Origin: Muriicola soli
GTDB taxonomy: Bacteria; Bacteroidota; Bacteroidia; Flavobacteriales; Flavobacteriaceae
NCBI RefSeq assembly: GCF_004139715.1
Contig: NZ_CP035544.1
Coordinates: forward strand, 1,178,001 to 1,242,000
Reading direction: 5' to 3'
DNA length: 64,000 nucleotides
Under the pieces are notes generated by a model. It saw only the letters and a list, made by a program, of their open reading frames with translations, had not been told where the DNA came from and did no database searches. Positions 8,489-15,753 of this stretch are shown one piece after another (positions within the stretch are counted from its first letter, which is position 1; every line of letters starts with the position of its first letter). The position numbers and the translations under genes are program-made.

Positions 8489-8819
8489 TTAAATTAGTAA
8501 TTAGCCAATCCATTTGTCAGATAAAGCGCTTTTTTATAAGGTAGTTTAAATAATATATCTTTATTACGATTTCTAGGTATTTCTCCAAAATTAGGAAGAG
8601 GCACTTGTAAAATAGTACTCTAGACAACAAGGAGTACAATTAATTGAGGTAAGTAGGCCAGGTAGAATATTTATCCTTACAGTACAGTATTTTGTTTAAA
8701 TGGAAGACGCTGGCAAATCAGCTCGCGTTTTATCCGCGAATCACCAGCCGCACAAGCGAGTTGCAAATCCGAAATATGATCATACGTAAACTCTTAGGCA
8801 GACTTACTAAATTTTAAGA
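8489..8819. other. 331-bp divergent intergenic region
   Basis: The region lies between reverse mscS and the next forward gene. No credible coding frame is seen. The right half has a GC-richer stretch (8708-8770) with gctcgcg and caagcgagttgc, which can pair as an imperfect hairpin and may be a decayed spacer element. Confidence 0.3.
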
Positions 8820-9434
8820 ATGGTAGAGATTGCAATCTTACCGTTAGCATTAACAGTAATGTTAGGACCCCAGATTTTGGTGGGTATGTTACTCATTACC
8901 AGAAAGGACCCGATTAAAAGCTCTTTGGTTTACATTTTGGCGGTAATATCTACTTTAATACTGACAACATATTTATACTACTCACTGGCCAATATTACAG
9001 GTTTGAAGGAGGCTTCCATTGGTGGCAGACCGGTGGTAAAATATTTTTTAATTGCACTGTTCATATTCTTAATCATTCGTTCGATAATTAATCGTAAAAA
9101 GATTACAGCATCACCAAAATGGATGCAAGGAATTTCAACCAGCTCATTGGGGAAAATTTTTATAATTGGTGTATGTCTGATTGCCTTTATGCCAACAGAC
9201 ATTGCAATTGCCTTTACTGTTGGCAATCTATTGAATAGTGAATCAAGTCCCTTTTTGGACGCTTTACCTTTCTTTGGGGCCGTTCTATTGATATCACTTT
9301 TACCGCTGTCCATATATTTCTCATTGGGGCCAAAGGGTCCAGAATATTTAGAAAAAGTAAATGCCTGGCTAAATACACACGGCTATGTTATAAACGTAAT
9401 CGTCCTGTCTTTTTTTATATTCCTTTTAATTTAA
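8820..9434 (+). CDS. GAP (SfLAP) family membrane protein
   Basis: The 204-aa protein is almost entirely hydrophobic with about six predicted helices. It begins LPLALTVMLGPQILVGMLLIT and ends EKVNAWLNTHGYVIN plus a last helix, matching the GAP / Sap family (named after a mycobacterial sulfolipid-addressing protein). Family members are thought to be LysE-like exporters of small molecules or lipids, but the substrate here is unknown. It stands alone. Confidence 0.7.
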   Translation: MVEIAILPLALTVMLGPQILVGMLLITRKDPIKSSLVYILAVISTLILTTYLYYSLANITGLKEASIGGRPVVKYFLIALFIFLIIRSIINRKKITASPKWMQGISTSSLGKIFIIGVCLIAFMPTDIAIAFTVGNLLNSESSPFLDALPFFGAVLLISLLPLSIYFSLGPKGPEYLEKVNAWLNTHGYVINVIVLSFFIFLLI

Positions 9435-9528
9435 CCAGGTACAAAGGCCAACATTGTATATAAGCCATTACAACGGTCATATAGATAACCGATGTGCATA
9501 AGTTAAAAATACATTTAGATAAGATACC

Positions 9529-9927
9529 ATGATAGATAATGCAAGTACTTTTCGTTTTACATATTTTACCCCTAAGTATGATGAAACTTTTGATTTTTAC
9601 CAGAACAAATTGGTTTTCAGTTTAGAGCATTCCTGGGATAGGAGTGAAGAAGACAAAGGCGCTCTTTTTAAGATAGGCGAAGGATTGATTGAAATACTTA
9701 AAATGCCCAAAGATCCTGAAAATAAATATATTGCTTTGGACTATCGCATGCCTCAAGGTGTTTTTACAGGTATTCAGGTTAGAAAAATAGACGAACTTTT
9801 CAATACGTATAAAGCAAAGGATGTTCCTTTTAAACAGGAGATAATTAATCAGCCATGGGGCCATAGAAGTTTCTATGTACAAGAGCCAAATGGATTGGTG
9901 CTGGGTTTTTATGAAGAAAAATTCTGA
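9529..9927 (+). CDS. VOC family protein
   Basis: The 132-aa protein has the VOC fold: FRFTYFTPKYDETFDFYQNKLVF at the start, GEGLIEILKMP in the middle, and QPWGHRSFYVQEPNGLVLGFYEE at the end, where the His and Glu are the usual metal-ligand positions. It resembles glyoxalase or bleomycin-resistance-like proteins. The substrate is unknown. Cytoplasmic single-gene unit. Confidence 0.82.
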   Translation: MIDNASTFRFTYFTPKYDETFDFYQNKLVFSLEHSWDRSEEDKGALFKIGEGLIEILKMPKDPENKYIALDYRMPQGVFTGIQVRKIDELFNTYKAKDVPFKQEIINQPWGHRSFYVQEPNGLVLGFYEEKF

Positions 9928-10125
9928 TCATGTATGGCAGCCTAAATCACGAATAGAAAACAGTAATACATGGAATTCTGATCAAAGATCCTGATGGCTT
10001 TTGCATTATAGTCGGCAACTTTAAATTAGAATTACTTAGCACAACAATATATAGGATAATGCTCCCAAAAACGGTTGCACTCCGCAAAAACCAATCTTGG
10101 GCGATAATTAAAGACAAATTGAAGT
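9928..10125 (+). other. Spacer with possible VOC-gene remnant
   Basis: Bases 9970-10015 read, in one frame, as GILIKDPDGFCIIVGN, which looks like the closing motif of another VOC protein without the rest. It could be a remnant of a lost cassette. The following stretch (acaacaatatataggataat at about 10040) is spacer-like. Confidence 0.35.
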
Positions 10126-11022
10126 ATGAGAGATAGCATGATTAGTTTCACAGTATTGGCATTTATAGTGTTTTTAAGTGCTTGTAAAACAGATAAATCG
10201 AACACAATTGATGATGGTTCTTCAACCGTGCAAAGTCCTTATCTTGGTCAAAAACCTCCTGGTTTAATACCTGAACCTTTTGCTCCTGATCTGGTTACGA
10301 CAGTAGGGTGGGAATACAGTGGAGTATTTAGTCCGGATATGAATGAATTTTATTTTCTAAGACAAGTTGAAGGAACTGAGGAACAAGAATTTGTTGCTTA
10401 TAAAAATGCTGGGAATAAATGGAAGGAGACGGTTATGTCTTCTCGCCAGGGACAGCCTTTTATCTCTCCAGATGGCAAGACAATGCATCTCGGCAGAAGA
10501 TACAAGGAACGTGAGAAAAACGGAGACTGGTCTGAAATAAAAAAACTCGCCGCACCTTTCGACAGTTTACCAATTATGCGCCTTACAGCTTCTTCAAAAG
10601 GAACTTATTATTTTGATGAATTCAAACCAGATTTTACTGGTGATATTCGATATTCAAGATTTATAGACGGTAAATACGAGGAACCAAAATTACTCGGTGA
10701 AAAGATCAATACAGGAAAAAGCTTTCACCCTTTTATAGCACCCGACGAATCCTACTTACTGTTTGATAGTCCAAAAGAAGGTGGTTACGGCGATTCTGAC
10801 ATTTATATCAGTTTTCGTCAACATAATGGTTCTTGGAGCAATCCTATTAATTTGGGAGATAAAATAAACACCAAAGCCTGGGAAGCTTCTGCAAGTGTGA
10901 CACCAGATGGAAAATATCTATTCTTTAACAGGAATACGGGCTCGGATAATTATGAGAATATAGACATATTTTGGGTAAGCACAGAGCTCATAGAAAAACT
11001 AAAACCCCAAAGAGTAAAATAA
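10126..11022 (+). CDS. PD40 (TolB-like propeller) lipoprotein
   Basis: The 298-aa lipoprotein (LSAC, Cys20) is built of repeated PD40 / WD40-like beta-propeller strands: GVFSPDMNEFYFLRQ, FISPDGKTMHLGRR, FIAPDESYLLFDSP and TPDGKYLFFNRN, each of the SPDGxxLxF type. Such exported propellers are common in Bacteroidota and usually act as binding scaffolds. The closing ISFRQHNGSWSNPINLGDKI segment is also seen in the backbone paralogue at 53404. The partner is unknown. Confidence 0.8.
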   Translation: MRDSMISFTVLAFIVFLSACKTDKSNTIDDGSSTVQSPYLGQKPPGLIPEPFAPDLVTTVGWEYSGVFSPDMNEFYFLRQVEGTEEQEFVAYKNAGNKWKETVMSSRQGQPFISPDGKTMHLGRRYKEREKNGDWSEIKKLAAPFDSLPIMRLTASSKGTYYFDEFKPDFTGDIRYSRFIDGKYEEPKLLGEKINTGKSFHPFIAPDESYLLFDSPKEGGYGDSDIYISFRQHNGSWSNPINLGDKINTKAWEASASVTPDGKYLFFNRNTGSDNYENIDIFWVSTELIEKLKPQRVK

Positions 11023-11074
11023 TAGTCAGCCTAGAACAGAAAAGGATTGTGAGTGCAGATGCACTATTCATTTT

Positions 11075-11100
11075 ACACCAGACCTTTGGCAGTAATTAAG
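11075..11100 (+). repeat. Spacer repeat with CCTTTGGC core
   Basis: acaccagacctttggcagta, then attaag, matches ataccaggcctttggctact, then agtaag, at 19759-19784; a shorter copy (catgcctttggcttg) is at 18561. In two cases it lies 17-39 bp before a start codon. It may be a leader or the 3' end of a cassette site. Confidence 0.4.
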
Positions 11101-11138
11101 ATGAAAATACAATTATACAACCAACATAAAAGAAAAAG

Positions 11139-11897
11139 ATGAGCGAACAACTAAAAAGAATGACTGCACAGCATTGCGAAAATCCACCTGCGAAGTATGA
11201 TGACCTAAAAGTATTATTTCTGAATTGTACTTTAAACAGAACACCTGTATTATCTCATACGGAAGGGTTGATAAAAAAGGCGCAAATGATTTTTGATTCA
11301 GTGGGCGCATCAACAAAAATCATTAGACCAGTAGATTATACTATTCCAGCGGGTTTGGGATTAGATATGTCTACAACACCTGAATGGGAGAAGGATGATT
11401 GGCCAATGATCCAAAAAGAAGTAGACGAATGTGATATTTTAATTTTATGTACCTCTGTCTGGTTAGGCGAAAAGTCATCCGTTTGTAACCGAACATTGGA
11501 AAGAATGTATGGGTATACTCATCAATTTAACGAAAAAGGGCAATACAGAGATTATGGAAAAGTGGGTGCTACGCTTATAACAGGAAACGAAGACGGTGTA
11601 AAGCATTGTGCTATGAATATTCTATTCTCGCTGTCACACATAGGTTATACGGTACCTCCACAAGCCGATGCTGGATGGATGGGAGAAGCAGGGCCCGGAC
11701 CGTCTTACAGGGATGAAGGTTCTGGCGGACCTGAAAATGATTTTACCAATAGAAACACCACTTTCCTTGTTTGGAATTGCCTTCACCTGGCAAGAATGTT
11801 GAAAGACCAGGGAGGCGTACCTGCATACGGGAACTTACCGGACGAATGGAAAGCCGGTTGTACAACCGGGATGGACAGTCCGGAACACAAAAGATAA
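11139..11897 (+). CDS. Flavodoxin-family NAD(P)H-dependent oxidoreductase
   Basis: The 252-aa protein has the flavodoxin-like FMN fold: a first strand VLFLNCTLNRTPVLSHTEGL (phosphate-binding loop region), ADILIL-type strand (CDILILCTSVWLGEKSS), and VGATLITGNEDGVKH, the typical strand and flavin loop of this group. It should be a cytoplasmic FMN-dependent reductase, perhaps of quinones or nitro compounds. It is a single-gene unit. Confidence 0.82.
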   Translation: MSEQLKRMTAQHCENPPAKYDDLKVLFLNCTLNRTPVLSHTEGLIKKAQMIFDSVGASTKIIRPVDYTIPAGLGLDMSTTPEWEKDDWPMIQKEVDECDILILCTSVWLGEKSSVCNRTLERMYGYTHQFNEKGQYRDYGKVGATLITGNEDGVKHCAMNILFSLSHIGYTVPPQADAGWMGEAGPGPSYRDEGSGGPENDFTNRNTTFLVWNCLHLARMLKDQGGVPAYGNLPDEWKAGCTTGMDSPEHKR

Positions 11898-11951
11898 AAA
11901 TCAATTGGAAACAAGGGCTACACGAAATTAGCTGTTCTCAACTACTTCTGT

Positions 11952-11971
11952 GTCCCGATAGCTATCGGGAC
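11952..11971. repeat. 20-bp perfect palindrome
   Basis: gtcccgatagctatcgggac is perfectly self-complementary with no loop. One arm plus flank (ctatcgggacgg) recurs at 487-498. It lies 54 bp after a stop codon in a 203-bp spacer and could be an interspersed palindromic repeat or a bidirectional terminator stem. Confidence 0.6.
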
Positions 11972-12100
11972 GCAAATTTTGAGTTTGTTGTGTACCTGCA
12001 GAGTTAATTGCTTTGCCCTCCGTTCGCTATACAGGTCGGAGGCACTACGCAGCTGCTCATGGACGAGATCTTTGTGCACTACTTAAAAATCTAAAATTAA

Positions 12101-13359
12101 ATGAGAAAAAAGCTAGTCATTTTTTACAATAGAATTCGCGAGCAATTATGGTTTAGACCTTTTTTGTTTTGCATATTCTCCATAGTTGGTGCATTAATTG
12201 CAAACCAGGCAGATGGTACAGGGATGGGTAACCTTGTTCCTAATATTGATAAGAATTCCATTAGAGGTCTTTTAGATACCATATCAGCCAGCATGTTAGT
12301 CATATCTATATTTGCCGTGGCGTCAATGCTTTCAGCATTCTCATCAGCAAGTAGCACAGCAACCCCACGTTCCTTTAAGATAGTAGTCACGGACGATGTA
12401 TCTCAGAATGCACTTTCTATTTTTATAGGGGCGTTCATATTTAGTATAGTGGCAACTATAGCTTTGGATAATGGATATTACGATAAGGCAGGAAGGTTCA
12501 TTCTATTTTTATTGACATTATTATTATTCGCTATTGTAATACTCACCTTTTTAAGATGGGTCGACAGAATTTCAAGATTAGGTCGTTTAGAGCATACTAT
12601 AAGTCAGCTTGAAACAGTAGCATCTAAATCTCTATCCACATATATAAAAAACCCATACTTAAAAGCACTTCCAACAAATGGTGAATTTCAGAACGGAAAT
12701 GCTGTGTTCGCTAAATCTATTGGATATATTCAACATGTAAATTTGGAGGAATTGCAAATATTGGCTGAAGAAAGCGAATTAAGGATTCGACTTAATTGTA
12801 TTCCAGGTAAGTTTGTTCACCATAATTACATTATTGCCCATTTTAGCTCTAATCAAAATTTGGATAATGACAAGATTCAGGATAGAATTAATAAAGCTAT
12901 TCTTGTGGGACAAACTAGATTATTTGACGAAGACCCTAGATTTGCTTTAATTTCATTGACCGAAATAGCCAGTAGAGCCTTATCCCCGGGTATTAATGAT
13001 CCAGGTACTGCCATCCAAATTATTGGGAGCCATGAGAGACTCTTTTTTTATGGAACAAAGAGAACAAAAATAGAAATGATAATACTGTGACTTATGATCG
13101 TGTAGAAGTCCCTGGAATTTCAATGGAAGATTTTTTTAATGATGCATTTAGACCAATAGCAAGAGACGGTGCCGGTAATATTGAAGTGATGTTAAGATTG
13201 CAAAAGGCATTCAAAGCAATTGAAACTATTAATAATGAGGCTATGAAAGAAAGTGTAATCAGAAATTCAAAAGAGGCATACAAAAGAGCTGAAAAAGCAA
13301 TTAAGTTTAAACAAGATTTGGATACCTTATATAAGAATTGCTTATTTAAAAAAGAATAA
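12101..13359 (+). CDS. DUF2254 membrane protein, frameshifted at 13043-13049
   Basis: Two overlapping frames (12101-13090 and from about 13042 to 13359) together make one DUF2254 protein of about 419 aa. It has four membrane helices in the first 160 residues, a HHNYIIAHF segment, the family motif SRALSPGINDPGTAIQ near residue 300, and VPGISMEDFFNDAFRPI after the break. Adding one T to the seven-T run at 13043-13049 restores one continuous frame reading RLFFLWNKENKN across the junction. A missing base (sequencing) or a recent inactivating deletion explains it. DUF2254 function is unknown. Confidence 0.8.
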
Positions 13360-13374
13360 ATAATTGATAAATGC

Positions 13375-13500
13375 TCAACAATGGCTATAATCAAGCACTG
13401 TTACAGAAGGTCCCCGAAACTCCCTACCTTTATATAAAACAAGGAACCGGCAATAAATCCGATTCAGCCAGGACTCGCTTTTGCCATTGCTAATGTCTTC
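13375..13500 (+). repeat. attC-like site with clear paired arms
   Basis: The 5' arm tcaacaatggctataatcaa (13375-13394) and the 3' end gcttttgccattgctaatg (about 13478-13496) are partly complementary (caatggc / gccattg, with outer taac-like ends). The distance and arm order are those of a large attC. A second element follows in the same spacer. Confidence 0.5.
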
Positions 13501-13550
13501 CTCTTAAGGAGGCAGATCCAAATCGACGCTCGGCTTTAATATTGTGCCGT

Positions 13551-13595
13551 ATTATACTTGTCTGAGGTACCTACTGTTGCAGGTAAGGTTGAACC
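13551..13595 (+). repeat. Spacer inner block (CTGCxGTAGCTTCGG family)
   Basis: attatacttgtctgaggtac, then ctactgttgcaggtaagg, aligns with 4233, 7503 and 14286. It ends 62 bp before the next ATG. The block can form a small hairpin in its best-kept copy at 14295. Confidence 0.45.
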
Positions 13596-13656
13596 AGAGA
13601 CGTTGTGCGAAAGCAAAAAATTCTGAACAAATAAGAAATACATAAACTGCAATAAA

Positions 13657-14133
13657 ATGAAATATTTAATTTTTCTCCTGTTAATTTTAAGCTCTGTATC
13701 TGTCTTTTCCCAAAACGCTGAATACGATGTCTCTTCGTACCTTACAAAAGGCACAAAAGCACCAAATACCCGCTATTTAGGGGAAGCCTGGTTGAATGCC
13801 ATTATTCACGATGACGAGGAATTAGGATATAATATTACAAAGGCGACTTTTAAAGCCAACTCCACCTTGGACTGGCATAAACACAGTTCTGTACAAGTCC
13901 TGATAATTGTTGAAGGAGAGGCCTATTACCAGGAAAGAGGAAAGAAGCCGGTCATTTTAAAAGAAGGTGATGTCATTAGATGTGGGAAGGACATAGAACA
14001 TTGGCATTCCTCAACGAAGTTTAGTGATGTTACCTATTTGGCTTTATACGGTGGTGAACAACCCACTACCTGGACTGAAATAGTTACACAAGAATATTAC
14101 GATGAAGTAGCAGAAAAGCTGAAAAGCAATTGA
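13657..14133 (+). CDS. Secreted cupin-domain protein
   Basis: The 158-aa protein has a Sec signal peptide (1-19, ending SVFSQ) and one cupin barrel. Motif 1 reads DWHKHSSVQVLIIVEGEAYY (His74, His76) and motif 2 ILKEGDVIRCGKDIEHWH (His115, His117), enough ligands to hold a divalent metal. It resembles quercetin-dioxygenase-like cupins. A periplasmic oxygenase or binding role is possible; the substrate is unknown. Another exported cupin is at 28425. Confidence 0.85.
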   Translation: MKYLIFLLLILSSVSVFSQNAEYDVSSYLTKGTKAPNTRYLGEAWLNAIIHDDEELGYNITKATFKANSTLDWHKHSSVQVLIIVEGEAYYQERGKKPVILKEGDVIRCGKDIEHWHSSTKFSDVTYLALYGGEQPTTWTEIVTQEYYDEVAEKLKSN

Positions 14134-14181
14134 TAATTACAGAAATCTATTCTTCAAGACTTTTGGAATAAAATGCCGGCG

Positions 14182-14343
14182 TACAATAAGGGCTATAACG
14201 CGTCGCCGGCCAGGGCTTGGGAATTTTTCCTACTTTAGGGTTTATATATCATTCCTGTAGTGGTCTGTGCATTGAGTCGCCGGGCCATCTTGCCTGCAGT
14301 AGCTTCGGTTGCAGGGAAGGTAGAGCCGGGACCGTAAGCCCAC
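14182..14343 (+). repeat. Best-preserved long attC-like element
   Basis: The arm tacaataagggctataacgc is at 14182-14201. Inner block 1 is at 14204-14245 (ccggccagggcttgggaatt, then tttcctactttaggg). Inner block 2 is at 14286-14327 (ctgcagtagcttcggttgca, which can fold on CTGCA/TGCAG). The 3' arm accgtaagccc (14331-14341) pairs imperfectly with gggctataacg of the 5' arm. The next ATG is 20 bp on. Confidence 0.55.
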
Positions 14344-14363
14344 ATTTTGACAAACTTATAATA

Positions 14364-15557
14364 ATGATAAAATTCTTTCGGAGGATCAGGCAGGATTTAC
14401 TTTCAGAAGGTAGAACAAGCAAATATCTTAAATACGCCATTGGTGAGGTCGTTCTTGTTATGATTGGAATTTTGCTGGCGTTACAAGTCAATGAATGGAA
14501 TAAAGAGCGCAATAGAAAAATAGCTGAACAGGCCATTATAGAGCAACTTATCTCTGATCTTAGTAAATCACAATACGAATTAGAGGAAGTTCGGGAAATT
14601 AATATAAGAAGGGCAAGAGAATGCGCCCAAGTCTTAAGAGCTTTTTGGAAAAATGATATGCCTGAAGATATTGAAGAATATATTGGTGGCTTTGGTAGTT
14701 CCGTTTACAGTCCGGTTATGGGAACATCGCGGTCCCTTATAAATTCAGGGAGATTAGATATTTTAAGCTCAAATAAACTCAGAAATGATATTGTGGTTTA
14801 CCTTGAAGCGGTTGACTATACTCTTAAAGACATTAGCAGGTATGAGGAATCTTATTTTCGTAAGGGCGTTGATCTCATGTACGAAGCTAATCCAAACACT
14901 TTTGAAACCAAACAAGAAATTAATGAAAAAAGTGTAACGGAAAGCCCGGGCTGGCAATATGGGCTGAATATCAATTCAAGACCTCTTATTGTTGACAAAG
15001 TCCCGTTTAGAAAAGATATTGAGCAGTTACTGCAGGATGAAAAATACTTCCGAGCCTATAATAAACTACATCTCTATCACAGAAATATTGCGCTGCGATA
15101 CCACCGAATTCTTGGAAGGACCAATAATTTGTTGGTTGAATTATACAGGGCTTCAGAAAAGCATCCGGATTTAGGTGAATTACTAAATGGCAGTGAACAT
15201 TATTTGGTATTTGATAAGACCGACCTTGAAATCCTTGAGCAGGCAGATGCTCTGTTAAACGAAAGTTCTAAATGGAACAGAAAGGACGACTCCGATTGTG
15301 ATGAAAATAGTAATTCCGATAAATACAGCCTGCGCTGTGCACTTCGGAAAGCAACACAGGATGTAACCGGACAATGGCAAAATGATCCTCTAAAACCGGC
15401 TATCAGGTTGGTGTTGTTTACCATCAAAGAATACGAGAACAGACGAGTTATAGAAAGTCCATTTAGAGACTGGAACAATCATCCTGACACCACATTTGAA
15501 GATGTAAAGCAAGTATTAAGGGAATCGATTGAAGAGGTTAAAAAACAACTTCAGTAA
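14364..15557 (+). CDS. DUF6090 family membrane protein
   Basis: The start was placed at the ATG at 14364, giving 397 aa and the standard DUF6090 opening: MIKFFRRIRQDLLSEGRTSK, then a single helix in EVVLVMIGILLALQVNEWN. The open frame continues 49 codons upstream, but that part lies inside the spacer repeat. After the helix comes a long, mostly helical domain (about 50-397) facing the periplasm or cytoplasm. DUF6090 is widespread in Bacteroidota and of unknown function. Confidence 0.85.
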   Translation: MIKFFRRIRQDLLSEGRTSKYLKYAIGEVVLVMIGILLALQVNEWNKERNRKIAEQAIIEQLISDLSKSQYELEEVREINIRRARECAQVLRAFWKNDMPEDIEEYIGGFGSSVYSPVMGTSRSLINSGRLDILSSNKLRNDIVVYLEAVDYTLKDISRYEESYFRKGVDLMYEANPNTFETKQEINEKSVTESPGWQYGLNINSRPLIVDKVPFRKDIEQLLQDEKYFRAYNKLHLYHRNIALRYHRILGRTNNLLVELYRASEKHPDLGELLNGSEHYLVFDKTDLEILEQADALLNESSKWNRKDDSDCDENSNSDKYSLRCALRKATQDVTGQWQNDPLKPAIRLVLFTIKEYENRRVIESPFRDWNNHPDTTFEDVKQVLRESIEEVKKQLQ

Positions 15558-15587
15558 GTTATTAATACATCTTACAAAACCCAAATC

Positions 15588-15644
15588 CTAACAATGGCCA
15601 TAACCTGGCTCAGGCAATACACAATCATTGTCAGAACCGTTGAT
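15588..15644 (+). repeat. Compact attC-like site
   Basis: ctaacaatggccataacctg (15588-15607) begins 31 bp after the stop codon, and aatcattgtcagaaccgttg (15623-15642) ends it. The outer sequences taacaatgg and ccgttgat are near-complementary. Total length is 57 bp. It is a sister of 6893-6960. Confidence 0.55.
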
Positions 15645-15753
15645 AATAATTTTCTGGATTACTCTATTGAAATGATGTTAATCCATAATAGAGTGCATTT
15701 TGAACCCATGGGCATTAATAATTTATTCTACCTTTAAGGAAGTAGTGCTAAAA

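Noticed and set aside
8700-8789. 29-codon frame upstream of the GAP family gene
   Set aside because: It is short, polar, without signal or helix, and lies in a GC-rich hairpin-like spacer.
11771-12007. 78-codon frame overlapping the flavodoxin-like gene
   Set aside because: It overlaps a well-supported gene in another frame and has no domain or signal.
13043-13049. Programmed frameshift in the DUF2254 gene
   Set aside because: Four other unrelated genes in the window show the same kind of loss in different homopolymers, so an error is the simpler explanation.
14217-14363. In-frame extension of the DUF6090 gene upstream to 14217
   Set aside because: The extra 49 codons lie inside the spacer repeat and have Cys-rich, non-family sequence; the ATG at 14364 gives the standard family opening.
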